Part shown: positions 43,941 to 52,200 of the stretch, piece after piece
Position numbering within the stretch: the stretch's first letter is position 1
Layout of the letters: each line of letters starts with the position of its first letter
DNA from: Peptoniphilus_A sp022767005
GTDB taxonomy: Bacteria > Bacillota > Clostridia > Tissierellales > Peptoniphilaceae
DNA length: 64,000 bases
Assembly (NCBI RefSeq): GCF_050315115.1
Contig: NZ_JBNPOJ010000001.1
Coordinates: 164,577-228,576, forward strand
Reading direction: 5' to 3'
Position numbers and translations under genes: made by a program
Notes under the pieces: generated by a model
What the model was told of the DNA's origin: nothing
Database searches by the model: none
Seen by the model: the letters and a program-made list of their open reading frames with translations, nothing else

Positions 43941-44355
43941 TTTTAATTAAACCCTCCTGTTTAAGTCTTTTCATAAGTGGATCAGGTATCTTCACTTTTT
44001 CCATCCAAACATTTAAATCAAAGGTCATTACAAGGTCACCATCAACAATTTTTGTCTGCAGATTTTCACAAGTAACACCACTATTTTTAAGCTTCACCTC
44101 TTCCATTCCAATAAGAAGCTTAAATCTAATTTCTTCTAGACTAAACAAATCATCTTCATCACATCTTAAATAATTGATGTTTACAGTATTATTTAAGAAA
44201 AATCGATTATCAAATTGTCTAATAAGCTCAGTCCTAATAAGATTAATAAAAAAACAAGGAGCAACTACCCCTTGCTTTTGTCTATCGATTTCAATTTTTA
44301 TATCTGGAAATAACTCTTTAAGCCTATTGATTACTGGTTGTAAAATAGCTACCAT
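43933..44355 (-). CDS. tail terminator-like protein (DUF6838)
   Basis: 140 residues. ILQPVINRLKELFPDIKIEI, CFFINLIRTELIRQFDNRFF and LMTFDLNVWMEKVKIPDPLM (close to the C-terminus, which ends KQEGLIKNE) are features of the phage tail terminator family between the gp10-like gene and the sheath. It should cap the tail tube for joining to the head. Confidence 0.78.
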   Translation of the reverse strand: MVAILQPVINRLKELFPDIKIEIDRQKQGVVAPCFFINLIRTELIRQFDNRFFLNNTVNINYLRCDEDDLFSLEEIRFKLLIGMEEVKLKNSGVTCENLQTKIVDGDLVMTFDLNVWMEKVKIPDPLMKRLKQEGLIKNE

Positions 44356-44744
44356 AGTTCTTTAAACCTCTTTTCAAACTTTCTTTGAAAAATTCTATCC
44401 ATAACTTTTTCTAAATTTTTTTCAGCAATAGTTAACATAAAAACACCATCTTTCCAACCTAAAGTATTTCCACCGACAACAATTCTATGGCCAAACTCAA
44501 CATAAGTTGAATATTCCAAATTATTAGAAATCTCTATCTCGTAAACACTACCCTTTTTCTTTATATCATCAATATTCCAAGACTCACGAAGATCTCCAGT
44601 ATCAACTGGAGTGTTTTTTACCGTAGCTTGAAAAACTCTTGTAGCAACTTCATAAACTGCTTCCATAAAAATTTCATTAGTTACACTTTTAAACTTATCT
44701 AAATTATTTTTATAATCTTTAAGAGCTTTAATATCAATTTTCAT
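44349..44744 (-). CDS. HK97 gp10-like head-tail protein
   Basis: 131 residues. VKNTPVDTGDLRESWNIDDI is the signature of HK97-gp10-like proteins, followed by EISNNLEYSTYVEFGHRIVV. The family takes part in head-tail joining. Overlaps its neighbours by a few bases on both sides. Confidence 0.88.
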   Translation of the reverse strand: MKIDIKALKDYKNNLDKFKSVTNEIFMEAVYEVATRVFQATVKNTPVDTGDLRESWNIDDIKKKGSVYEIEISNNLEYSTYVEFGHRIVVGGNTLGWKDGVFMLTIAEKNLEKVMDRIFQRKFEKRFKELW

Positions 44745-45112
44745 GAAATATCAACCTTCTCAAGAACATATCTCCTATGGGATAAATGTATTGAAGGAGT
44801 ATCAGAAAACTTATAATGGTATCTGCTTCCATCACATCTAGTAACTATTACATCAGACCCCTTTGGAATATTAACATCATGCCCCGTTGTCAAAATATCT
44901 CTTCTCTCTGCCTCGCTATGACCTATAAAATCGTCACTGTGAGAAGACACATTAAAACTAATTCTACAAGGCTTATTATCAACAACAGTAACCTTTCTTC
45001 TCTTTGTAACCTTTGTTTTTTCATCTTCATAAGTTTCAACAGAAATTGCAGTTACCCTATCCTCAAATAAAAGTGAAAGATTTTTACCATAAGAATCATA
45101 ATCAATTACCAT
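44741..45112 (-). CDS. head closure / minor capsid protein
   Basis: 123 residues from the ATG at 45112, which overlaps the upstream stop and has AGGTG in front. SLLFEDRVTAISVETYEDEK and ILTTGHDVNIPKGSDVIVTR suggest a beta-barrel head closure protein, as expected between connector and gp10-like genes. Family name is uncertain. Confidence 0.65.
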   Translation of the reverse strand: MVIDYDSYGKNLSLLFEDRVTAISVETYEDEKTKVTKRRKVTVVDNKPCRISFNVSSHSDDFIGHSEAERRDILTTGHDVNIPKGSDVIVTRCDGSRYHYKFSDTPSIHLSHRRYVLEKVDIS

Positions 45113-45516
45113 TTTAAACACCTATATCTAGAGCAAAATATTTCAAGCCTACTGTTAAACAAATAATTTAACTTATTTTTATAATTTAAAATTACAGCAT
45201 CTCTTATTTCTTCTTCGCTTTTATCATCAAATTCAACCCTAGTGTTTTCAATAGAAATTGACTTAGCTAATCTTTTTCTATCTTTAATAGGTTCATTTGC
45301 CTTATTTAAATCATCAATTTCCATTCTACTTAGGATTGCCTTTATAGCAATAAAATATTCAATAGATCCTTTCGCATCTTCTGGAAAATCTTCCCTATAA
45401 CAAGCCCATCTTAAAAAATCTAAAACCTCATCATGAATAAAATTAAAAAGTTGAGCGTCAATTTCCTTTCCACCCAACTCTTTAATAATTTTATTTACAT
45501 TATCAAGCTTAATCAT
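45106..45516 (-). CDS. head-tail connector (gp6/gp15-like)
   Basis: 136 residues from the ATG at 45516, overlapping the capsid stop (ATGA). All-helical: IIKELGGKEIDAQLFNFIHD, AIKAILSRMEIDDLNKANEP. Position directly after the major capsid and helical make-up fit the DNA-packaging connector that binds under the portal. Sequence similarity to a named family is not certain. Confidence 0.6.
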   Translation of the reverse strand: MIKLDNVNKIIKELGGKEIDAQLFNFIHDEVLDFLRWACYREDFPEDAKGSIEYFIAIKAILSRMEIDDLNKANEPIKDRKRLAKSISIENTRVEFDDKSEEEIRDAVILNYKNKLNYLFNSRLEIFCSRYRCLKW

Positions 45517-46550
45517 TTTACTGTTGCAACAAAAACTTGATTGCAAGCTTCAAAAGACGGAATTGCTCTTGCTACTGATTTAGTTATTCTTGCTACTGGA
45601 TCAATTCTTCTATAAATCACAGTTGTAATAAAATCTTTATTTCTAACATCTAAGTTTGATACAGCTGGCAATTCCACTTCCTCAGCTGTAAGTCCAAAAT
45701 TAGTATTGCCTAGCTTTGTATCTGGCATTAGTATAACTGTATTAGGTTTTACAAGTGGCATAATTGTTCCATCTGAAAGTCTATATTTTTCATTATAAAC
45801 TGCAATTGTTGGTAGGTCTCTTTGAGTTAAAAAGTCATTTAAATTTGTTAGACTTGGAATGATTGAAGAATTTACCCCATATATTCCCTTCCTCACTGCT
45901 TCTGAATTTAAAATTAGTCTTGAAGTTGCCTTATCCATTAATGCTCTTGTAGGATTTACTCCAGTATCTTCAACTATTTTATCTACCCAAGCATCAAGAT
46001 TTCCTAGTGGATCCGCTCCACTTTCTCCCCAACGTGCAGTAGTTTTTAAAGCTTCCTTGTGGCTTTCTGGCATATGGTAGTCAATCACTCCCTTTACACC
46101 ATTTTCATCAAGAGTTAGCTTTCCTGTTTGTAGGATTTCAAATCTCATCATGTTAATTCTTTTATAAACTGACTCAATAGTTAAATCCACATCGTTAAAT
46201 ATCTTGTTCAGTACCTCTTGCTCCTCTGCAGATGTTCTTGGATTTTGAAGCTTAACAATTTCATCTTCAGTAATAGACTTTGAGTCTTTTACCAAAAGCA
46301 TATCTAAGATGTTTTTATACAAACCTTGTCTTGTTGATAACTTCGTATTAGTATCTGGAGCGTAAACTTCAGCAGTAACAGGCTGTTGATTTCCACCTAC
46401 AATATATTCAATCTTTAAATCATCAGTCTTAACATTTGGAAATAAAAAGTTTCCTATATTATTCCCTTCTTGTTTAGTTCTTGCGTACTCTCTAAGGTCA
46501 AGGTTTCCCTCGCTTAAATTTAAAATCGCATTAGTAAGTTCTTGTGGCAT
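45513..46550 (-). CDS. major capsid protein (capsid E type)
   Basis: 345 residues. The opening LREYARTKQEGNNIGNFLFP, then TTARWGESGADPLGNLDAWV and the late DTKLGNTNFGLTAEEVELPA, are typical of the major capsid protein E family (HK97 fold, lambda gpE-like). It follows scaffold and decoration genes in the standard order. Confidence 0.9.
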   Translation of the reverse strand: MPQELTNAILNLSEGNLDLREYARTKQEGNNIGNFLFPNVKTDDLKIEYIVGGNQQPVTAEVYAPDTNTKLSTRQGLYKNILDMLLVKDSKSITEDEIVKLQNPRTSAEEQEVLNKIFNDVDLTIESVYKRINMMRFEILQTGKLTLDENGVKGVIDYHMPESHKEALKTTARWGESGADPLGNLDAWVDKIVEDTGVNPTRALMDKATSRLILNSEAVRKGIYGVNSSIIPSLTNLNDFLTQRDLPTIAVYNEKYRLSDGTIMPLVKPNTVILMPDTKLGNTNFGLTAEEVELPAVSNLDVRNKDFITTVIYRRIDPVARITKSVARAIPSFEACNQVFVATVK

Positions 46551-46565
46551 TAAAATTCCCCCTTC

Positions 46566-46874
46566 TTATTTCACTAATTTAATTTCTGGCATCTTCGCTT
46601 CTGAATTAATTGGTTCTGGCAATTTATTTTCATAAACATAACCTTCAATTAATAGCGGTGCTTCCACATCTGATTCTGTTACATCAATATCGTATAAAAT
46701 AATACCCTTTGCTGTCGCATCATTCTTCGGAAAAATAGTACCTGCCTTTACGATATTTCTTCCTGCAATATCTTTTCCACTTCCTTTTTTTAGAGTAACT
46801 GTCATAGCTACATATGGATCTGCGTATACTAAAATATTTGTTTTGGCTTCAAATAATAAATTTTTGTTTAACAT
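46566..46874 (-). CDS. head decoration-like protein
   Basis: 102 residues: FEAKTNILVYADPYVAMTVT, AGRNIVKAGTIFPKNDATAK and LLIEGYVYENKLPEPINSEA. This is a small beta-rich protein of the kind found between scaffold and capsid E genes (lambda gpD-like position), often called head fibre or decoration. The assignment is by position and fold guess. Confidence 0.6.
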   Translation of the reverse strand: MLNKNLLFEAKTNILVYADPYVAMTVTLKKGSGKDIAGRNIVKAGTIFPKNDATAKGIILYDIDVTESDVEAPLLIEGYVYENKLPEPINSEAKMPEIKLVK

Positions 46875-46886
46875 ACTTACCTCCTA

Positions 46887-47462
46887 TTATCCCCATGGAT
46901 TAAAATCTTTATTATCTACTTCTCTGCCGATTACTACATCAAAAAGTCCCTTTGGCTTTTCAGGATTATCTCCAGGTATCCTTGGATTTGCCCCAGTCAT
47001 TTTTGTTTCCTTGAATAGAGATTTCAGCGTTTCATCTTCCTTTAATGTTTTAAGTTGTTCATCAATTCCTATTAGTTTGTTGTCTTCGTACTTTATGTTA
47101 TCTGCATCTAATAGTTTTCTTACTACACTTATATTATTTACTTTTTGTCCATATAGGTATTCTGTTATTGCGTTATCCTTTCTTATAGCACTTAACTTAC
47201 CCTCTGCTGCCTCTCTATCCTTTTTGTTTTCCTCTTTTAGCTTATTAATTTCAGCTTCAAGCTCTTCCTTATTTCCAGTGTGTTTTTTCAAGCCTTCAAT
47301 TTGCTTATCTCTCTTTTTAATGTCCTCATTTAAACTGTCTAAATTGTCTTTGACTTCCTTGTATCTATAATTAGGTACATAGTCTTTATTTACTTCCTCA
47401 AGTATTTTTTCGGCTTTCTCATCTTCAATCCCAAGTTCTAGTAATCTTTCTTTACTTAACAT
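46887..47462 (-). CDS. capsid scaffold protein (GP20 type)
   Basis: 191 residues. LSKERLLELGIEDEKAEKIL then a long coiled coil (KEELEAEINKLKEENKKDRE) and a C-terminal TGANPRIPGDNPEKPKGLFD. This matches phage minor structural GP20/scaffold proteins that guide procapsid assembly. A GGAGGAG site precedes the ATG. Confidence 0.85.
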   Translation of the reverse strand: MLSKERLLELGIEDEKAEKILEEVNKDYVPNYRYKEVKDNLDSLNEDIKKRDKQIEGLKKHTGNKEELEAEINKLKEENKKDREAAEGKLSAIRKDNAITEYLYGQKVNNISVVRKLLDADNIKYEDNKLIGIDEQLKTLKEDETLKSLFKETKMTGANPRIPGDNPEKPKGLFDVVIGREVDNKDFNPWG

Positions 47463-47522
47463 TTTCTCCTCCTATTTTCGCATAGTTACTAATCGTCATT
47501 TTACAGTTGACTAACTTTCAAG

Positions 47523-47708
47523 TTATTTTTCCCCACCCCTTTGTGCAAAATAAATAACTTGTCGCACTTCCCACTTTGGCCATAAAAAATAATCGCTTGG
47601 ATTTGTGTCTGTTTTTCGCACGATTTCCTCACGATTACTTACGATTAATTTTCTTTTTTCTTCCAAACAAAAAGCACACCTAACATAATTGTCAGTGTGC
47701 TTTACCAA
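47523..47708 (-). CDS. possible small protein, doubtful
   Basis: 61 codons from a TTG that overlaps the YjcQ-like stop: HTDNYVRCAFCLEEKRKLIV and DYFLWPKWEVRQVIYFAQRG. A terminator-like hairpin (47666-47703) sits on its first codons and there is no ribosome site, so expression is doubtful. A CxxC pair is present. Not a family I recognise. Confidence 0.3.
   Translation of the reverse strand: MVKHTDNYVRCAFCLEEKRKLIVSNREEIVRKTDTNPSDYFLWPKWEVRQVIYFAQRGGEK
47666..47703 (-). terminator. terminator-like hairpin after the YjcQ-like gene
   Basis: On the minus strand AAAGCACAC pairs perfectly with GTGTGCTTT around a 15-base loop and is followed by TTGTTT. Nearly the same hairpin lies on the other side of the gene (48068-48106). 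Confidence 0.65.
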
Positions 47709-48067
47709 GGCAAAACATTTGAAATTATCTCTAATGTTTTAATTGCCTTTTTTATCATAGAGTTTTCATCTAAATATTCAATACCTTTCGGACTAATCAC
47801 CGCCTTATTTAAATTTCTAATATAAACTAAATTTTCACTTGACCCAAGCCTTGGAATATCCACTATTTCCACTCCATCAATATATCCATCTTTTAAAAGA
47901 TTTTTATAAATATTTAATTTATAACTATCCTTTATTTCAACAGGATACACATCGAGATTTAAAATATTCTCCTTTGGAATTACCCCAGCTTTTAAACATT
48001 CATATAAATATTTTAAAACATAGCATACAATCACAAAATAATCATCTTTAGCCATAAAAACCCCCAA
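47702..48067 (-). CDS. YjcQ-like small phage protein
   Basis: 121 residues: KDDYFVIVCYVLKYLYECLK, then NILNLDVYPVEIKDSYKLNI and AVISPKGIEYLDENSMIKKA, typical of YjcQ, a winged-helix-like family found in phage genomes. Its role is unknown. It sits between the MuF/immunity genes and the scaffold and is bracketed by two related hairpins, so it may be an added cassette. Confidence 0.65.
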   Translation of the reverse strand: MGVFMAKDDYFVIVCYVLKYLYECLKAGVIPKENILNLDVYPVEIKDSYKLNIYKNLLKDGYIDGVEIVDIPRLGSSENLVYIRNLNKAVISPKGIEYLDENSMIKKAIKTLEIISNVLPW

Positions 48068-48106
48068 TAAAAAAGCACTCCTAACATTTAACTGCTAATG
48101 TGCTCT
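48068..48106 (-). terminator. terminator-like hairpin after the immunity-like gene
   Basis: On the minus strand AGCACATTAG and a partly complementary TTAGGAGTGCT pair around a loop and are followed by TTTTTTATT. Similar in sequence to 47666-47703. Confidence 0.65.
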
Positions 48107-48373
48107 TTATTTAGAATATTCTTTTTTCATCTCATCATATAATTTTTTGATTTTTCTTCTGCACTCTGTGAAATCATCCATATAACCCATCTCTGCTATG
48201 ATATCTTGCATATCATAGCCTAAATCAGATATTTTCTCACTCTCTTTAAAAATTGGCTCGTTGTTATCTATGAAATAGTCTTCCAAATCATTGAATAAAT
48301 CCCAGTCTTCCTTAGAGGGTTCTGCGTATAATATCTTTTCAATTTCTTTAAAAAAATTATTTATTGTAGTCAT
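48107..48373 (-). CDS. candidate immunity protein for the MuF toxin domain
   Basis: 88 residues from an ATG at 48373 that overlaps the MuF gene end by 17 bases: TTINNFFKEIEKILYAEPSK, then DYFIDNNEPIFKESEKISDL and MQDIIAEMGYMDDFTECRRK. Small, acidic and helical. A small gene tied by overlap to a MuF protein with a nuclease-like tail, and followed by a terminator, is the normal layout of phage polymorphic toxin/immunity pairs. Function is inferred from position. Confidence 0.5.
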   Translation of the reverse strand: MTTINNFFKEIEKILYAEPSKEDWDLFNDLEDYFIDNNEPIFKESEKISDLGYDMQDIIAEMGYMDDFTECRRKIKKLYDEMKKEYSK

Positions 48374-50867
48374 ATAACTTCTCATCTTCCTTCCAGTTTT
48401 TGCCTCTATATAACACATTAAGAATTTCTATTTCATCATCTAGGTATACAGCTTGTATGTTGTTATAAAATTTGACTGGTCTATCATCAACTATTTGTCT
48501 TTTATTGAAGTCTTTATTTAGTACTTCTAAAACTTCATCTTTTGTAAATTTGCCTTTTAGTATTCGTTTATGGGTTCTTTCCAAACCATGCATACTAAGC
48601 TCATGACCCTTTTCTCTAAACTCATAATATAAGTCTTTAATTTTTTCTTTATAAGATCCTGCCCAATCTTTTTCGTCTATCATACACATTGTATTTACTT
48701 CACGGTTTATTTGTTTATATCTTGCACCATCATTATACTTTATATCCTTGTATTTCTCAAGATTTCCAACAACTTTATACCCTAATATATTAACAATATT
48801 ATTATATTCTTCCTCATCTTTAGGAGCTTTAACATATTTATCAAACCACTCTTTATAAGAAATATCTTCAACTCTAACACTTTTACCGCTTTCAACATCT
48901 CTTGCCATTCTAGTATTTTCTATCTCTTTTTGTATGTCATCGTCAAAATATGGTACTGTTGTTGTTCGACAGTTCCCACTCCAACAACACTTCCCATTTC
49001 TTCTAACATATAAAGTATTATATTCAGGAACTTCTACACAATAAACAAAATCATCATAATAAAAAGACTTATCTACATTCATGTAGCAAATCCATGAATA
49101 GATTTGTTTATTCCAATATATAGTCCAAACATCATAATTTAAAGTATATGTGCCATTAGAAAATTTTACCTTATTTCCAGAACATTTATTTAAACTATAA
49201 CTTGGTCTGCCCCCAGCCTTTAAAATTAACTCTCCTAAGTCAGCTGCTAGTTGATTTGAAGTTGTAAAAAAAGAAGTGCTATCATTAAATTGATAACCCT
49301 TCCAAAACTTTCCTTTTTTAATTGTCCCATCGCACTTTGCATATTCTTTTAAGAAAAAAATAATTAAATCTCTATCTAATGTTTTTATTATACTAGGAAT
49401 ATATTTTTTATTACATTTTCCAAATTTTGTTAATTCTTCACCCAATTCATTATTTTCTACAAGAATACTTTCTTTACACTTATACTTTTTAAAAGGTAAT
49501 TTTTTTAACTCATTCCACATCCAATCATTTTTGCATTGTGCTATTTTTATTTTATATCGTCCTTTATCCTTTGTTACACTTCCATCAGATAACCAATATG
49601 CCATAAATTTTAAATACGTTTTTATGTCAAGCTCTTTACCTACAAGTTCAATTGTTTCTTTGCTTTCTCCTACCCAGTCAATCCCGCATGGTATCCTATT
49701 TTTAGATTTTATACCTATCTTATTAGCTTGCCTTAACTTATAGCTTTTATCCTTAAAACTTGAGGCCATGTTTTGAACTAGCATATTATGATTTGGTGTA
49801 ACTAACAAATCAAATCTATCACTAGAATACTTAATCATTTTACCCTTGTATTTATAATTTATTAATTTTATTGGCTTTTGCCATTTTGGAATTTTAGTAT
49901 CAAGATTTAATGTATAAACATAATCTTCATTTTCTATGTCTTTAAAATATTTCCATCCATTATTTGTTAAAACTTCCGTTTTTTTATCATAACAATTTAC
50001 ATGAAAAGGAGGAGCAGTTATACCTCTTTCATAGTCCTTAACTTCAAATACCTTGCCGTCTAGTCCTCTACAAATATCAGAAGTCCTTGTGTCTAGTGTA
50101 GCTAGTATCTCGTACTTTTCTACTCCCATTCTTTCATACATTAGTTTTCTTGAGCCTGAATGTATTGCTGCTGATTCCGTTTGAACTAATCTCTTTGCAT
50201 TATTCTTGCTAACTTCTAACTTATCAGCTATGGCTTTTGTAATTTTATCAGGACTTTTACCTATAATAAGTCCTTGTCTTAGGTCGGTATCCAGTGAACT
50301 TATTAGTTTATCCTTCCTTTTCCATATTCTGTCTGAGAAATTTTTCCCGTCATTTGCCCAAGATGCATTTAAAACTTCCTCTACAAAATCTTTTGAAAGT
50401 TTATTTATATTTTTATATCCTGTAATCCTTTGTAATCCATATAAATCTTTATAGTAACTACTTACATATTGATTAGATAAATGAGCAAATAATTTTTTCT
50501 GCTCTTCATTTAAAAGTACAGCCACCTTTGATTTTAAAGATAGCTGCATCCCCTGAAGCTTTGATATCCTCACTCGTCTTGAAATTAAATCAAGCTCCCT
50601 TTCAATGTCTGGTGTTATAAAACCTTTTGAAGCATTCATAAAGTCTTCTAAATTATTTTTTAAACCTTTAATTTCTTTCTTGTTTAAAAGTTTTTTTGCT
50701 TCACTCATGCTCACTTGATTCATGGAATTTAAAATACTTAGGATATCTCTATCGATGCTTTCTGATGCTCTTTTATACATTCTAAAAATTTCAGCTACAT
50801 ATTTGTCGTTGCTGTCAAAAATATCTTTTGTGGATTTGAGAAATCTATTCTTCCAGTACTCCGTCAT
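48357..50867 (-). CDS. MuF-type minor head protein with intein and toxin-like C-terminus
   Basis: 836 residues before splicing. Residues 1-291 and 633-~735 make a SPP1 gp7/Mu F-like minor head protein (KRLVQTESAAIHSGSRKLMY, ATLDTRTSDICRGLDGKVFE, TAPPFHVN joined to CRTTTVPYFDDD). Residues 292-632 are an intein (see separate entry). Residues ~745-822 (MHGLERTHKRILKGKFTKDE, QAVYLDDEIEILNVLYR) look like a BECR-type ribonuclease toxin domain. It overlaps the portal gene by 23 bases. Confidence 0.88.
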   Translation of the reverse strand: MTEYWKNRFLKSTKDIFDSNDKYVAEIFRMYKRASESIDRDILSILNSMNQVSMSEAKKLLNKKEIKGLKNNLEDFMNASKGFITPDIERELDLISRRVRISKLQGMQLSLKSKVAVLLNEEQKKLFAHLSNQYVSSYYKDLYGLQRITGYKNINKLSKDFVEEVLNASWANDGKNFSDRIWKRKDKLISSLDTDLRQGLIIGKSPDKITKAIADKLEVSKNNAKRLVQTESAAIHSGSRKLMYERMGVEKYEILATLDTRTSDICRGLDGKVFEVKDYERGITAPPFHVNCYDKKTEVLTNNGWKYFKDIENEDYVYTLNLDTKIPKWQKPIKLINYKYKGKMIKYSSDRFDLLVTPNHNMLVQNMASSFKDKSYKLRQANKIGIKSKNRIPCGIDWVGESKETIELVGKELDIKTYLKFMAYWLSDGSVTKDKGRYKIKIAQCKNDWMWNELKKLPFKKYKCKESILVENNELGEELTKFGKCNKKYIPSIIKTLDRDLIIFFLKEYAKCDGTIKKGKFWKGYQFNDSTSFFTTSNQLAADLGELILKAGGRPSYSLNKCSGNKVKFSNGTYTLNYDVWTIYWNKQIYSWICYMNVDKSFYYDDFVYCVEVPEYNTLYVRRNGKCCWSGNCRTTTVPYFDDDIQKEIENTRMARDVESGKSVRVEDISYKEWFDKYVKAPKDEEEYNNIVNILGYKVVGNLEKYKDIKYNDGARYKQINREVNTMCMIDEKDWAGSYKEKIKDLYYEFREKGHELSMHGLERTHKRILKGKFTKDEVLEVLNKDFNKRQIVDDRPVKFYNNIQAVYLDDEIEILNVLYRGKNWKEDEKLYDYNK
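48972..49994 (-). mobile_element. intein with LAGLIDADG homing endonuclease
   Basis: 341 codons in frame in the MuF gene, from Cys292 to Asn632, with Cys633 as the +1 nucleophile. Block A: CYDKKTEVLTNNGWKYFKDI; block B: LLVTPNHNMLVQ with the TxxH set; C-terminal VYCVEVPEYNTLYVRRNGK ... SGN, with Gly where His is usual next to the final Asn, as in other phage inteins. Two LAGLIDADG-like helices: LKFMAYWLSDGSV and FFLKEYAKCDGTI. Removal restores PPFHVNCRTTT, the family signature. Confidence 0.9.
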
Positions 50868-52200
50868 AGTCCGACTCCTCTTTCATCTCTTTGGCTACTT
50901 GCTTTTCTTCTTCAGCTATGTCTTCAACCCATGGGTGATTTCGCATTATAGTTCTATTTGAAATTACTCCTATTGACCTCTGAGCATTTTCTATTGTTGC
51001 ACTTTCATTGATTAAAACATTTCTGTCAAATGTAAACTTCACGCTTTGGTGGTCGTAACCTTTATAAAAATTATAAAAATATAAAAGTATATCTAAACTT
51101 ACCTTGTACTCCGTTTCCATCTCGTTGGCATCTAGGTCTATATTGGTATAAAGAGATTGAATGGTCATTTGATTTACTGCCTTTTGAAAAAGTTCCGAGT
51201 TAGTATCTACTCCTCTTCCTACTTCTATCAAGGATCTTATAAGTATATCTAGCACTATCTTATAATTTGTTATATCTATATCAACTTTTAATGTTTCTAC
51301 ATCAGCATTGCCTGTTTGAGGGTTTGAGGAAAAAGCTATTATACCGCTTCGGTTTATTTCTCTTCTAATTCTTTTTAGGTCTTGCTCATTATGTCCACCT
51401 ATGTTTTTTAACACTAAGATTGTGTTTCTTGAATCCTCGTCCATTGAGTCCATAAATTTTGATAGGATAGAATTAATTGCATCTTGTAATGTCTTAACCC
51501 TATTAAGCAAAGGTTGCTCTTGCTCGTCCATTCTAAAATAAACTAATGGAATTCTTCCCCAATTTCCTATCTCATCTCCTACCATAAAATAAGGTTCCTG
51601 CTCCCTTAAAAATAATTCTCCATCTATTTCCTCATATCTATCTATCCCCCACATGTGGTAGTATTCTACTATTTGCGTTTCATTATCTTCATAGTCTACT
51701 GTCTTATAAAATCTAATAAAACCTTGTAACCATGTATGGAGTTTATCTTCCCATATTGGAATTATTTCTAAAGGGTCAAACTTCATCAGTTTAAATTCTC
51801 CTTCTACATCGATATAAGGGTAGATGTAGCCCATGTTAGCTAAAATTGAATCTCTGCCAACTGACTTTATTAATTTGTGGAATTTAAAATCAAAAAGTTC
51901 TTCCTGTAGCTTTTCTTGGTAACTTTTATTTTCACTGCTCACTCCAATAGGTCTAGTGAGCAGATAGTTCTTCTTCTGGTCTACTAATACTGCATACTGG
52001 TTTCTCATGATTTTATTATTGGGGAGGTTTTCTATAACTTCTCTTGTTCCTTTTACCTCTCCAATTCCCAGCCTTTTTTTATCTAGAACCTCTTGTTTGT
52101 TGTTATAGTATTCATAACTAGTTACTATCTCTTTGTAATCTTGGCTATTCCTATAATCATTTAAAATCTTTATCAGTATCTTGGGCGATAGATTATCCAA
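50845..52200 (-). CDS. portal protein (SPP1 gp6-like)
   Basis: 451 residues. YYNNKQEVLDKKRLGIGEVK, IMRNQYAVLVDQKKNYLLTR and VGRGVDTNSELFQKAVNQMT are typical of SPP1-gp6-type portals. The portal ring is the DNA gate and nucleates head assembly. It lies between terL and the MuF gene, and the acidic end is normal for the family. Confidence 0.9.
   Translation of the reverse strand: MDNLSPKILIKILNDYRNSQDYKEIVTSYEYYNNKQEVLDKKRLGIGEVKGTREVIENLPNNKIMRNQYAVLVDQKKNYLLTRPIGVSSENKSYQEKLQEELFDFKFHKLIKSVGRDSILANMGYIYPYIDVEGEFKLMKFDPLEIIPIWEDKLHTWLQGFIRFYKTVDYEDNETQIVEYYHMWGIDRYEEIDGELFLREQEPYFMVGDEIGNWGRIPLVYFRMDEQEQPLLNRVKTLQDAINSILSKFMDSMDEDSRNTILVLKNIGGHNEQDLKRIRREINRSGIIAFSSNPQTGNADVETLKVDIDITNYKIVLDILIRSLIEVGRGVDTNSELFQKAVNQMTIQSLYTNIDLDANEMETEYKVSLDILLYFYNFYKGYDHQSVKFTFDRNVLINESATIENAQRSIGVISNRTIMRNHPWVEDIAEEEKQVAKEMKEESDYDGVLEE

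Noticed and set aside
48972..49994. Group I or II intron instead of intein in the MuF gene
   Set aside because: The reading frame is open through the whole insert with protein-splicing blocks at both ends and Cys at both junctions; an intron would not keep the frame with these motifs.
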